From assembly GCF_000156375.1 (NCBI RefSeq), contig NZ_DS996355.1, positions 450,560 through 492,021 on the forward strand: 41,462 nucleotides of DNA. Direction: 5' to 3'. Both the position numbers and the translations under genes were made by a program. Numbering within the stretch: the first letter of the stretch is position 1; each line of letters begins with the position of its first letter. Below are positions 7,279-16,547 of the stretch, piece after piece. Under the pieces are notes generated by a model. The model was given only the letters and a program-made list of their open reading frames with translations, was not told where the DNA came from and made no database searches. Source of the stretch: Desulfovibrio piger ATCC 29098 (GTDB lineage Bacteria > Desulfobacterota > Desulfovibrionia > Desulfovibrionales > Desulfovibrionaceae).

Positions 7279-10200
7279 TTAGAACTTGATCTTGCGGTAT
7301 TCTTCCAGGGCAGCAGCCTGCTCTTCGAAGGAAGCGAAACCGGCCTGATGCAGGGCATCTTCCACCGTGCTGCTCCAATTCCAGGTCGCGTAGATGACGG
7401 GCTTGTGGAACATGGAACGGAAGCTTTCCAGCTCGGTGCGGTAGAAGGATTCCTTGGGCGTATCCAGATGCTCACGCAGCTGCTCGTGGCGACGCTGCAG
7501 TTCGCCTTCGTACCATTCCTGGATATCCTGGGGCAGGGTGTACTTCTTCAGGATGTGGCCGTAACCGGCCTCTTCCATCAGCTTGGCCAGGCGCTGGTGA
7601 TGCTGCTTGCCCAGCCATTCGCCCAGCTTGGACGTGGGGATGTTCTCGGCTTCCACAGCGGCGATGTCGAACACGGTCTGGAAGTAGGTATCCGGAACCA
7701 CCGAAGCGGAAACGATACCGGCGATGGCCACCAGGCCGCGCAGGATCACGCTGTTGGAGATGCCCTGACCACAGAAGCCCACCTTCTTGCCGTACTTCTG
7801 GCCGGTGAAGATGCTGACAAGGATGGCCCAGACCACGGCGGGATCTTCTTCGTCGTAGATGTGGCCCAGACGCGCGTTGTCGCGGTCCGTAGCCAGGACC
7901 ATCTGGGTCATATCGTTGGAACCGATGGAGAATCCGTCGAATTCCTGGATGAACTGCTTGGCCAGGATGGCGTTGGAGGGGATTTCCGACATCTGGATGA
8001 TGCGCAGGCCGTCCTGACCGCTGGTCAGCTTGTGCACCTGGCTCAGATAGGTCCGCATGGAGCGGGCTTCTTCCAGGGTGCGCACGAAGGGCAGCATCAT
8101 CTGCAGGTTGGAGCCGCCGTACACGCCGCGGGCCAGCTTGAAGGCTTCGATTTCCCAGTCGTGGATATTGCGGGACACACCGCGGTAACCCAGCATGGGG
8201 TTGTCTTCGTGATGCTCGAAGAGGCTGCCGCCCAGCAGGTTGCGGTATTCGTTGCTCTTGAAGTCCGTGGTACGGTACACGATGGTCTTGCCGTAGAAGG
8301 CCATGGCAAACAGGGCCAGGTTCTGGGCCAGCGTCTGCACATAGTGTTCCTTGCCGGTGCGGAAACCGCGGGACTTGATGATGGTGCAGATCTTTTCGGG
8401 CAGAGCGCGCACATCGTCCATTTCCTTCTTCAGGCCACCACGCAGGCTCACTTCTTCACGCAGGCGGGCAATGTTGCCCAGCAGAGAAGTCACCACGGGC
8501 AGATCCTTGATGCGCTTCACATGCTCTTCCACCGAAGCTTCGATCTCGGCGATGCGCTTGGCCGATTCGGGATCGGAGGGCGAAAGCAGGGCCAGCTCGT
8601 CGTCGTAGCCCATGATGATGCGCACATGGTCGGCCAGATCCACGGAGGTCTTGAGGATCTCCAGACGGCGGGAAGCCATTTCCAGATGCTGGTCGATCTT
8701 GTGGTCGAGTTCACGCATCTTGCGGTGCTGCAGCAGCACTTCTTCAGCGCTAAGACTGCGGTCGGCGTCCACCAGAGCGGAGACCTCGGCGTTGAGGCCG
8801 GTCACCTCGCCCACGTATTCACGCAGGTTGAAGTTGAAAACGATGAGGCCGGCAGCCATCTGCTCGCGCAGAACCTTGGAAAGGTTGTCTTCCAGTTCCT
8901 TGAGCTTGCCCTGCACCACGTCTTCCAGTTCGCCGTTGTCGAAGGCTTCCAGAGCCTGGGGATGGATGCTGATATTGCCCAGCATAAACTCGGCACGCAG
9001 CAGACCCACTTCGAACTGCGGGAACTCGCGCAGACGGGAGAGGAACAGGGCCTGGCCCACGTCCGCCAGCACCAGACCGACCTTGGTCTTGGTGGTAGGC
9101 AGTTTGGCCACGTCCATTTCGCCGCCCACTTCGCGCAGGGGCAGCAGACCGCGATACACGCGGCCGCGGGTACCGTCGACGGTCACTTCCACGCCATCCA
9201 GGGCGCGCAGCACATCCAGGCGCTGGATGCCGATGACGGCGGCGATGCCCAGTTCACGCGAGGTGATGGCGGCGTGGCTGGTATCGCCACCCACGTCGGC
9301 CATGATGGCGGAAGCCACGCGCATGCCGGGCACCATATCGGGGTCGGTACGCTCGGCGGCCAGCACGTCGCCCTTGGCGACCTTGTTCAGTTCCAGGGCC
9401 GAACGCAGGAAGCGCACGGTACCGTGACCGGCACCACGGGAGGCGCCATTGCCTTCCACCAGCACTTCGGCATTGGCGGCAGCCTTGGCGTCCACTTCGC
9501 GACGGCGCATGAAGATGGTGGAAGGATGCAGTTCCAGCTCTTCGTTCCAGCGGGTCTCGGGGCGGGCCTGCACGAACCACAGTTTGTCGTTGGCGTCGAT
9601 GCAGAATTCCGTATCCATGATCATGCCGCCGTAAGCCTTGCTCACGGCGCGCACGCCCTTGGCCACGCGCTCGGCCTGGCTCAGGGAAAGGGCCCAGCGC
9701 AGGGCTTCCAGTTCGGGCACGGCCACTTCACGGGTACCACCGCGCTCGTCATAGACGATCTTCATGTCCTTGCAGCCCATCTGACGGATGACGACTTCGC
9801 TGCCGTCATCGCGCTGGAAGACATAAAGTTTGTCGGGGGTGACCTTGCCGCCCACCACAGCTTCGCCCAGACCGTAGCTGGTATCGATGCTGACTAGGTC
9901 CTTGCGAGCCGTACCGCGGCAACCGGTGGAAGTATCGGCCGAGAAGGCCGTACCGGAGATCACGGGGTTGATCATCTGCATCATGCAGACGGAAAGCGAG
10001 GTGTTCTCGATGGCCCATTCCTGCTTGGCGTTGATGGCGATGGCTTCATCGCCGGTCTCTTCAGCACGGGCGATGGCATCGAGGATGGCCTCGCGGCGAT
10101 AGGTCATGGAGCGCAGGTTGTACGCGGAAGCACAGTCCCAATGGTAGGCTTCCACGACCTTGGCCGGGCCCACCATGTTGAGGTAGGTATCCTGCAGGCC

Positions 10201-10836
10201 GGCAAAGGCTTTTTTGCGGGAGTCTTCACCGGCAGCCGAGGAACGCACGGCCACGGGGGTCATGTCGTCGCCGTTCTCGTTGCAGATGGAGAGGTAGGCA
10301 CCGCGCACGGCCTCATCCACGTCCTGGGGGAGATCCACGGACAGGATGGCGGCCTGCACCATGACGGAGCGTTTGCGCAGCTGGTCGATACCTTCGGGAG
10401 AAGTGGCGAAACCTTCCACGATGGTATTGATGAAGGTGCGCAGTTTGGTGTGGGACTGGTCCCCTTCCGCAGCGGCAGCGTCATGGATCTGCTTGCCGAG
10501 CTGGCGGACGAACTTCTGCAGGAAGTCGGGGTCCTGGTTGATTTCGGGATCATTCCAGTCGATACGGCCGTACTCGCGGTCGACGACCGCGCGAACGATA
10601 CGCCCGGTAACCTTGGTCTCATCCAGCACCCTGTGGAAGGCGAGCGAAGAGATGGCGCGGAAATAAGGCGCCTGGATACCTTCGATCTGGCTGATGAGGG
10701 CCGTGTTGTAGTTTTTGCCACCCACAAGCAGCTCGGCTTCTTCGCCGATCGCCACGATGTCGGCGCCGGTCAGCACCAACTTTTTGCGGATAGCTTCCGG
10801 GGATTCCTCTTTCTTAGTGGCAGCCGTTTTGGCCAT
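7279..10836 (-). CDS. Large phosphoenolpyruvate synthase-like / PEP-pyruvate-binding protein
   Basis: This 1185-residue protein has the pyruvate,water dikinase order. First is an N-terminal ATP-grasp pyruvate/PEP-binding domain (VAVRSSAAGED near residue 198). Next is the swivelling phosphohistidine domain with the transfer histidine at about 521 (GGDTSHAAITSRELG). Last is a C-terminal PEP barrel (YRTTDFKSNEYRNL, IGSNDMTQ, and catalytic Cys at about 1022 in GFCGQG). The expected reaction is pyruvate + ATP + water to PEP + AMP + phosphate. It is about 400 residues longer than the usual enzyme: an Arg/Glu/Leu-rich, apparently coiled-coil insertion interrupts the barrel (about 630-830), and a charged tail of about 110 residues follows. 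The chosen ATG follows GGAGG at ideal spacing; an upstream in-frame start at 10878 has none. It sits next to pyruvate carboxylase and has its own promoter. Confidence 0.85.
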   Translation of the reverse strand: MAKTAATKKEESPEAIRKKLVLTGADIVAIGEEAELLVGGKNYNTALISQIEGIQAPYFRAISSLAFHRVLDETKVTGRIVRAVVDREYGRIDWNDPEINQDPDFLQKFVRQLGKQIHDAAAAEGDQSHTKLRTFINTIVEGFATSPEGIDQLRKRSVMVQAAILSVDLPQDVDEAVRGAYLSICNENGDDMTPVAVRSSAAGEDSRKKAFAGLQDTYLNMVGPAKVVEAYHWDCASAYNLRSMTYRREAILDAIARAEETGDEAIAINAKQEWAIENTSLSVCMMQMINPVISGTAFSADTSTGCRGTARKDLVSIDTSYGLGEAVVGGKVTPDKLYVFQRDDGSEVVIRQMGCKDMKIVYDERGGTREVAVPELEALRWALSLSQAERVAKGVRAVSKAYGGMIMDTEFCIDANDKLWFVQARPETRWNEELELHPSTIFMRRREVDAKAAANAEVLVEGNGASRGAGHGTVRFLRSALELNKVAKGDVLAAERTDPDMVPGMRVASAIMADVGGDTSHAAITSRELGIAAVIGIQRLDVLRALDGVEVTVDGTRGRVYRGLLPLREVGGEMDVAKLPTTKTKVGLVLADVGQALFLSRLREFPQFEVGLLRAEFMLGNISIHPQALEAFDNGELEDVVQGKLKELEDNLSKVLREQMAAGLIVFNFNLREYVGEVTGLNAEVSALVDADRSLSAEEVLLQHRKMRELDHKIDQHLEMASRRLEILKTSVDLADHVRIIMGYDDELALLSPSDPESAKRIAEIEASVEEHVKRIKDLPVVTSLLGNIARLREEVSLRGGLKKEMDDVRALPEKICTIIKSRGFRTGKEHYVQTLAQNLALFAMAFYGKTIVYRTTDFKSNEYRNLLGGSLFEHHEDNPMLGYRGVSRNIHDWEIEAFKLARGVYGGSNLQMMLPFVRTLEEARSMRTYLSQVHKLTSGQDGLRIIQMSEIPSNAILAKQFIQEFDGFSIGSNDMTQMVLATDRDNARLGHIYDEEDPAVVWAILVSIFTGQKYGKKVGFCGQGISNSVILRGLVAIAGIVSASVVPDTYFQTVFDIAAVEAENIPTSKLGEWLGKQHHQRLAKLMEEAGYGHILKKYTLPQDIQEWYEGELQRRHEQLREHLDTPKESFYRTELESFRSMFHKPVIYATWNWSSTVEDALHQAGFASFEEQAAALEEYRKIKF

Positions 10837-10880
10837 GACTTCCTCCGTTATACCAGGAAAGAAAGCTTTTGATTGCAATC

Positions 10881-10909
10881 ATCATACCCTAGCAGGCACA
10901 TCCTGTCCA
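10881..10909 (-). promoter_or_regulatory. Sigma-70-type promoter of the PEP-synthase-like gene
   Basis: On the minus strand, TGGACA (10904-10909) and TATGAT (10881-10886) are separated by 17 bases. Each matches 5 of 6 consensus positions. The start codon is about 38 bases beyond the predicted start site, so the gene can be transcribed independently of the upstream pyruvate carboxylase gene. Confidence 0.65.
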
Positions 10910-10935
10910 CAATATGACGCAACTGCGCCACACGG

Positions 10936-13900
10936 CTAGATCACGCGGGATCCGCAGTAAGGACAGAAGGAGACATTGTCCATGGGGATAGGCTGTGCGC
11001 AGGCTTCATTGCTGCAAATGCGCGGCACGGGGCCCAGTTCGACGAGCAGCTCGCCTTCGCGCACAGATACCATCTGCTTGTTTTCCTTAAAGTCGGCCGT
11101 CTTCAGCACACGCTTCACGACACCATCCACAGGAGCCAGCACGGCCTTTTCCTGCTTCATGATGGACACGTTGAACAGTTCCTCGCCAGCCTTCACGATG
11201 TCGCCGGGATGGACGTACATGACCCACAGGTCGCCGTTGCTGGGCGAGGCCACATGGAACTTGTTGGCAGGATCCGCCATGGTCAGGCCCTTGGCCTTCT
11301 GGCCGGTGGGCTGGGCGACCTGCACTTCGCAGCTCATGATCTCGGAGTCCAGCACGTAGCGGCAGATGACGACACCGGCATCGTTGGGACGGGAGATGCT
11401 CAGCAGCAGCAAATGATGGGGCTTACCGCTGCGGTCATTGAAATAGAGGTCCTGGCCGGGCTTGAGACCTTCGAACCAGACATGCAGGGGCAGGTTGTTG
11501 GGATCGCCGTACTGCATGCGGAACTGCATGGTCTTGAGGGCATCGGCCGGATGGTTCAGGTACAGGACGAACTCTTCCTTGGTGGGCTTGCGCTTCAGCA
11601 GTTCGGTGCAGGCAGCTTCTTCGGCGGCCAGGTTCACGTCCGGCAGGCTTTCCAGAGGCGAGACTTCGGTACGATTGGCGATGGCGCTCTTCCACTCGGA
11701 GCCAAAGGCGCTCTCGTAGACCCAGTCCGCGGGGAAGCCCAGCGGCAGGCGGCCGAACTTGCCCAGCAGCAGCTTGCGGAAGGCGTCGTTGCAGTCCTGG
11801 TAGATGTTCAGGCGGGCCTTGCGCATCTCGCTGGACAGCTCGGATTCGGGCGTACGAGTGACTTCGTTGAGCACTTCCAGCAGGAAGCGGACTTCTTCCT
11901 CGCCACCGCGCTTCCAGGCCCCGGTCACCGCCAGGAAGGCGGTGTTCCAGGTGATCTGGGAACCGGGCGTCACGTCGTGGTAACGGACGATCTGGCGGGT
12001 CCCTTCCAGGAACTTGAGCATGTAGGGCAGCAGATGGATGTAACCCTGCTTCATGGCACCTTCCTGCGAGGAGGAGGTGGCGCCGCCGGGCATGCCGTGA
12101 CGGGTCACGTCATAGTCGATGCCCTTGAAGTACGGCGAGCAGTAGCGGTCATAGTAGGGCATGATCTGCTTGCAGACGAAGTTGGCGTCGCGGATGGCAT
12201 CCTTGTTCAGGTTGCACTTCAGGCCCAGCTCGTCTTCCATATAGGCCACCGTGGCCAGCACGTCGCCCTGCCCGTAAGAACGGACGGCGGAACCCAGGCC
12301 CACGTCGATGATGTGGGCACCGGCCTTGGCCGCAGCCCCGCAGGAGGGGATGAACAGACCGTCGGTGCAGTGGCGATGGTAATGCAGCACCAGTTCGGGC
12401 CAGCGCTTGCGCAGGGCCGTCACCAGCTCGGTCATGAAGCGCGGCGGGCAGACACCGGCCATATCCTTGAGGCCGAGGATGATGCTGCGGGCAGCGGCCT
12501 TTTCATCGGCGCCCATGATGTCGGCCATCATGCGCAGGATGTTCTCGGTCACGCCCAGGTAGTGGTTGACGTCAAAGCCCTTGGCCCACGAAAGGGAGAT
12601 GGCGGGCTGGAAGACCACGTCCTTGCGATCCATGACCACTTCGGCGATGGGACGCATGTTTTCCACATGGTTCAGGAAGTCGAAGCAGCGCACCACTTCG
12701 TAGTGATCGCAGATCATCTCGCCGGTCAAGCGCATGAGGTTGCGCGGCTGCGGCGTGTAGCCCAGCACGTTGGTGGAACGCACCAGCAGCTGCTTGAGCG
12801 TCTTGGGGGCGAAGCTCTTCCATTCCTTCGCCTCGGAGAAGGGATAGGTCATGTTGGCCAGCATGGCCACATGGAAGTGAGCGCCACCGCCGTTCTCGAT
12901 GGAGAAATAACCGGCATTGTCCAGGTAGGGACCGATCAGACGGTCTTCGGCCAGGCGGAAACGGTTGCCGGAGTTGGACTGGGTGAAGTCACGCGGCGTG
13001 GTATCCGTGAAGTGCACGTAGCCGCTGTCGCGGATGAAGTCCAGCAGGGCGCGGCGGTCGCCCTGAGGATAGGGAGACGGCTGGCGGCGCAGCTGGCTGG
13101 GGATAGGCGGCAGCACCGGATCGAAAGCGCCGAGACGGGGCGTGGTGACGGAACGGTATTCCCCAAGCTGCACATGGGGGTTGTAGCCCTTGGCAGAGAT
13201 CTCCGCCACCAGACGGGCCAGGCGTTCGCTTTCGGGGGCCACGTCCCGGTACTGCATGAGTTCGGGATGGTTGGCCACGAAGTTGGTGTTGATCTCGCCC
13301 TTGCGGAACAGGGGATGCTTGAGGATCTGGCGGTGGAAGGGGATGGTGGTCTTGATGCCGCCGATGATGTATTCGCTCAGGGCGCGGTCCATGATGCCCA
13401 GGGTCTTTTCCCAGTCGTGGGCATAGGCGATGAGCAGGGAGCCGGCCGAGTCATAGTTGGCCGGGAATTCGTAACCGGCGCTGATGTTGGAGTCCAGGCG
13501 CACACCGGGGCCGCCAGGCGACACGTAACGGGTGATGAGACCGGCATTGGGGGCGAAGTTTTCCTGCGGGTTCTCGCAGTTGATACGCACCTGCATGGCG
13601 CAGTAGGAGGGACGCAGGTTCTCTTCGCGGTAGCGCAGTTCCGCACCAAAGGCCACGGCGATCTGCTCTTCCACCAGGTCGATGCCGTAACGGCATTCGG
13701 TGATGCCGTGTTCCACCTGCAGGCGGGTGTTGACTTCGATCATGTAGGGCGTGCCGTCGGGCGTGACCAGGAATTCCACCGTGGCCAGAGAGTGGTAGCC
13801 CACAGCGCGCACCAGACGACGGGCGTAGTCCTTGAGCTGCTCGCGCAGCTGGCGGGTCATGCCCGGCCAGGGCGAGGGCGTGATCTCGACGAGCTTCTGG

Positions 13901-14637
13901 TGGTTGCGCTGCACGGTGCAGTCGCGCTCGTCAAAGGCAAAGACATTGCCGTACATGTCGGCGATGACCTGGATCTCGATGTGGCGCACATCGGCCAGGA
14001 ATTTTTCCACGAACAGGCGCGGATTGCCGAAAGAGGCCTGGGCCATGGTGGAGGCCTTGAAGAAGGCGTCCTCCAGCTCGGCTTCGTTATGGATGGCGAA
14101 GATGCCGCGGCCACCGCCGCCGCCTTCGGCCTTGAGCATGATGGGCAGGCCGATCTCGGAGATCAGCTGGCGGGCAGTGGCGATGTCCACGGCCCCGTCG
14201 GAACCGGGCACCACGGGGATACCCAGCTTGCGGGCCACGGCACGGGCCTGCACTTTGTTGCCCAGCAGGTTCATGGCTTCGGCGGTGGCACCGATAAAGG
14301 TGATGCCGGCTTCCTTGCAGCGCTGGGGGAAACGGGTGTCCTCAGAGGCAAAGCCCCAGCCGGGATGGATACCGACCACGCCGCGCTGGCGGGCTTTGTC
14401 GATGATGCGGTCAATATCCAGGTAAGCGCGGGGATCGGGTCCGAGCAGAATCAGTTCCTTGGCAGTGGATGCTGACGGCGCAGTTTTATCCACATCGGTG
14501 GCTGTCATGGCCGCGACGGCGTCAAAGCGTTCGCGGATGGAGCGACAGATGCGGCGGGCGGGAATGCCACGGTTGGCGACAAGGATCACCTTGCCCTTGA
14601 GAAATTCCTGGACGTCTGCAAAGGATTTGTTGGCCAT
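10936..14637 (-). CDS. pyc: Pyruvate carboxylase with C-terminal zinc ribbon
   Basis: This 1233-residue biotin enzyme should convert pyruvate, bicarbonate and ATP to oxaloacetate. The biotin carboxylase domain fills about residues 15-470 (IHPGWGFASED, KAEGGGGGRG, FDERDCTVQRNHQK, EVNTRLQVEHGITE). The carboxyltransferase domain spans about 540-1060 (DTTPRDFTQSN, GLKDMAGVCPP, HYHRHCTDG, GMPGGATSSSQ). The biotinyl domain carries the acceptor lysine at about 1161 in SIMKQEK, where most relatives have AMKM. After it comes an unusual zinc ribbon with C-x4-C at 1208/1213 and C-x2-C at 1225/1228. Carboxyltransferase motifs diverge from textbook enzymes (DTTFRDAHQS, HTHDTSG). The start at 14637 avoids overlap with the biotin ligase gene, which ends 13 bases upstream and should supply the biotin. 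Confidence 0.9.
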   Translation of the reverse strand: MANKSFADVQEFLKGKVILVANRGIPARRICRSIRERFDAVAAMTATDVDKTAPSASTAKELILLGPDPRAYLDIDRIIDKARQRGVVGIHPGWGFASEDTRFPQRCKEAGITFIGATAEAMNLLGNKVQARAVARKLGIPVVPGSDGAVDIATARQLISEIGLPIMLKAEGGGGGRGIFAIHNEAELEDAFFKASTMAQASFGNPRLFVEKFLADVRHIEIQVIADMYGNVFAFDERDCTVQRNHQKLVEITPSPWPGMTRQLREQLKDYARRLVRAVGYHSLATVEFLVTPDGTPYMIEVNTRLQVEHGITECRYGIDLVEEQIAVAFGAELRYREENLRPSYCAMQVRINCENPQENFAPNAGLITRYVSPGGPGVRLDSNISAGYEFPANYDSAGSLLIAYAHDWEKTLGIMDRALSEYIIGGIKTTIPFHRQILKHPLFRKGEINTNFVANHPELMQYRDVAPESERLARLVAEISAKGYNPHVQLGEYRSVTTPRLGAFDPVLPPIPSQLRRQPSPYPQGDRRALLDFIRDSGYVHFTDTTPRDFTQSNSGNRFRLAEDRLIGPYLDNAGYFSIENGGGAHFHVAMLANMTYPFSEAKEWKSFAPKTLKQLLVRSTNVLGYTPQPRNLMRLTGEMICDHYEVVRCFDFLNHVENMRPIAEVVMDRKDVVFQPAISLSWAKGFDVNHYLGVTENILRMMADIMGADEKAAARSIILGLKDMAGVCPPRFMTELVTALRKRWPELVLHYHRHCTDGLFIPSCGAAAKAGAHIIDVGLGSAVRSYGQGDVLATVAYMEDELGLKCNLNKDAIRDANFVCKQIMPYYDRYCSPYFKGIDYDVTRHGMPGGATSSSQEGAMKQGYIHLLPYMLKFLEGTRQIVRYHDVTPGSQITWNTAFLAVTGAWKRGGEEEVRFLLEVLNEVTRTPESELSSEMRKARLNIYQDCNDAFRKLLLGKFGRLPLGFPADWVYESAFGSEWKSAIANRTEVSPLESLPDVNLAAEEAACTELLKRKPTKEEFVLYLNHPADALKTMQFRMQYGDPNNLPLHVWFEGLKPGQDLYFNDRSGKPHHLLLLSISRPNDAGVVICRYVLDSEIMSCEVQVAQPTGQKAKGLTMADPANKFHVASPSNGDLWVMYVHPGDIVKAGEELFNVSIMKQEKAVLAPVDGVVKRVLKTADFKENKQMVSVREGELLVELGPVPRICSNEACAQPIPMDNVSFCPYCGSRVI

Positions 14638-14650
14638 GCCTTTTTGCCCT

Positions 14651-15442
14651 TTAGTAATGATGCGAAAGACGCAGGCTTCCGCTGTAAAAAACCTCCTGCC
14701 GGCCATTGCGCGACAGGCACAGTCCTCCATCATGGCACAGCCCTGTCAGAATGCCCTCGACGACCTCATCGCCATCATCGAGGCAAACGCAGGACCCGCG
14801 CCAGAGCAGGAAGCTCTCGGCGAGATCCTTCCAGTTTTTCTTTAGAGAACCGCCGGTACTATACTCGCAAAGCAGGCAGTTTACAAGTTGATACCATAGG
14901 CTCTCGGCGGTAAGAAATATTTTTTGTGATTTTTCAGGGCCCGGAACCAAGGCTTTTGCGGGCATGGCGACCCCGGCACGCAAGGTATCCGCCGGCGGTG
15001 CCCAAGCCACATTGATGCCGATGCCGGCCAGCAGGACTCCCGCCCTTTCTTCCAGCAGGATCCCTGCCACCTTTGCGGGCGTATCCCCGTCCAGCACGGC
15101 GAGATCGTTGGGCCACTTGAGGCGCACCTCGAAGCCCAGCTTTCCCAGAGCGGCCGCCAGCATGGCCCCGGTCACGGTGGAAGCCGCGGAGCCGGCGAAC
15201 GGCTCCTGCATGGGGAGGCGCAGCGCCGCATAGATGTTGCCGGCGGGCGAGACCCAGTTCCGGCGCAGCTGCCCCCTGCCCTGCCGCTGACTGCTGACCA
15301 GCACGCTCTGCCAGGGGGCCAACAGTCCGCGCCGGGCCAGGGTATGCCCCACATCCAGTGCGGACGAGACCTCACCGAAGCGCCAGACCTCAGGCCGCCC
15401 GGCCCTTTGCTCCTGCGCCCCGTTATGGCATGATGACGTCAT
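14651..15442 (-). CDS. birA: Biotin--[carboxylase] ligase
   Basis: This 263-residue protein has the BirA/LplA catalytic signature: GRGQLRRNWVSPAGN (biotinyl-AMP-binding loop), LKWPNDL, AGILLEE and GIGINVAW, followed by a small C-terminal SH3-like domain. There is no N-terminal helix-turn-helix, so it is the non-regulatory class that only attaches biotin to acceptor proteins such as the pyruvate carboxylase encoded 13 bases downstream. The only in-frame ATG overlaps the cca start head-to-head within a single CATG; no better start is available in frame, and the family core begins near residue 19. Its promoter must therefore lie inside the cca coding sequence, or the real start is a non-standard codon further in. 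Confidence 0.88.
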   Translation of the reverse strand: MTSSCHNGAQEQRAGRPEVWRFGEVSSALDVGHTLARRGLLAPWQSVLVSSQRQGRGQLRRNWVSPAGNIYAALRLPMQEPFAGSAASTVTGAMLAAALGKLGFEVRLKWPNDLAVLDGDTPAKVAGILLEERAGVLLAGIGINVAWAPPADTLRAGVAMPAKALVPGPEKSQKIFLTAESLWYQLVNCLLCEYSTGGSLKKNWKDLAESFLLWRGSCVCLDDGDEVVEGILTGLCHDGGLCLSRNGRQEVFYSGSLRLSHHY

Positions 15443-16547
15443 GAAGACCTACCTTGTTGGTGGTGCCGTCCGTGACATCCTGCTGGGACAGGCACCGGTT
15501 GAGCTGGATTATGCCGTGGACGGAGACGATGCCGCCTTCCTGGCAGCGCATCCCGATGCCTCCCTCGTGGGGAAAAGCGTCCGGGTCTGCCTGTGGCACG
15601 GCTGCGAATTCATGCCGCTCCGGGGTGGGAGCCTGACTGAGGATCTGGCCGCCCGCGACCTGAGCATCAATGCGCTGGCCCTGGATGCCGACGGGCATCT
15701 GCATGCCCATGCCACGGCGCTGGAAGATCTGGAACGCAGGATCCTGCGCCCTGCCTCGCCCGATGCTTTCCGCAAGGATCCCCTGCGCCTTTTCCGCCTG
15801 GCCCGCTTCGCCTGCCGCCAGCCAGGCTGGCAGCTGCACCCCGATTGTCTCCGTCTGGCGGCGGAGATCCCGGAAAGCGCCCTTGCGGCCATCCCGGCGG
15901 AACGGGTGGGCAGGGAGCTGCTCAAAGCTCTGGCCCTGCCCTGCCCCGGCCGTTTTCTGGAAGTCCTGGAGCAGCTCCACCTCTGGCGGCCGTGGTTCAC
16001 GGAGCTGGAAGCCATCGCCCGCATCCCCGCCGGGCCTGTGCGCTGGCACAGCGGCTCCGTGCTCCAGCATACCGTCCGGGTCATGAACGCCGTGGCCGGA
16101 GACGGTCTGGCCGTCTGGATGGCTTTCTGCCACGATCTGGGAAAACTGCTGACGCCTGAGGAAGAACTGCCTCACCATTATGGGCATGAGCAGCGGGGGC
16201 TGGCGCTGGTCCGCCTGCTGGCCAAACGTCTGCACCTGCCCGTCCGGCAGGAAAAGGCAGGGCTGCTGGCCTGCGAGCTGCATATGAAGGCCGGGCTGTA
16301 TGACCGTCTGCGCCCCGGCACACGCCGGGACGTGCTCTGGACAGTGGCCACGCGCGGCCTGACGAAGGAGTTCTGGAGCGTGGTGGATGCCGACAGCAAG
16401 CAGGACATCAGCAGCCGGGCACTGGCGGATACGGCCCTCCTCCGCACCATAGGGCTGCCGCCCCAATGGCAGGACAAGGGAACGGAATCCGCCCACAAAT
16501 TGCGGGAACTGCACTGTCAGGCCCTGGTCACCAGCAAGACGACCTAG
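15441..16547 (+). CDS. cca: CCA-adding tRNA nucleotidyltransferase with HD domain
   Basis: This 368-residue class II nucleotidyltransferase shows the phosphate-binding GGAVRDILLG at residues 7-16, the acidic catalytic stretch ELDYAVDGDD, the nucleotide-recognition segment with RDLSINALALD, and a C-terminal HD-type motif (FCHDLGK) typical of the multifunctional enzyme with phosphodiesterase activity. It adds or repairs the 3' CCA end of tRNAs in the cytoplasm. The N-terminus MKTYLVGGAVRD matches the family exactly, so the start is firm although no strong Shine-Dalgarno precedes it. The start codon shares three bases' worth of a CATG with the divergent birA start, and the 3' end overlaps ybeY by 4 bases convergently. 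Confidence 0.9.
   Translation: MKTYLVGGAVRDILLGQAPVELDYAVDGDDAAFLAAHPDASLVGKSVRVCLWHGCEFMPLRGGSLTEDLAARDLSINALALDADGHLHAHATALEDLERRILRPASPDAFRKDPLRLFRLARFACRQPGWQLHPDCLRLAAEIPESALAAIPAERVGRELLKALALPCPGRFLEVLEQLHLWRPWFTELEAIARIPAGPVRWHSGSVLQHTVRVMNAVAGDGLAVWMAFCHDLGKLLTPEEELPHHYGHEQRGLALVRLLAKRLHLPVRQEKAGLLACELHMKAGLYDRLRPGTRRDVLWTVATRGLTKEFWSVVDADSKQDISSRALADTALLRTIGLPPQWQDKGTESAHKLRELHCQALVTSKTT

Noticed and set aside
7132..9897. 921-codon open frame antisense to the PEP-synthase-like gene
   Set aside because: Same codon-mirror artefact; it also runs across the minus-strand terminator at 7197-7225.
11209..14475. 1088-codon open frame antisense to pyruvate carboxylase
   Set aside because: It mirrors the GC-rich codon use of the real gene, is low-complexity His/Gln/Gly-rich, and has no family match or supporting ribosome-binding site.
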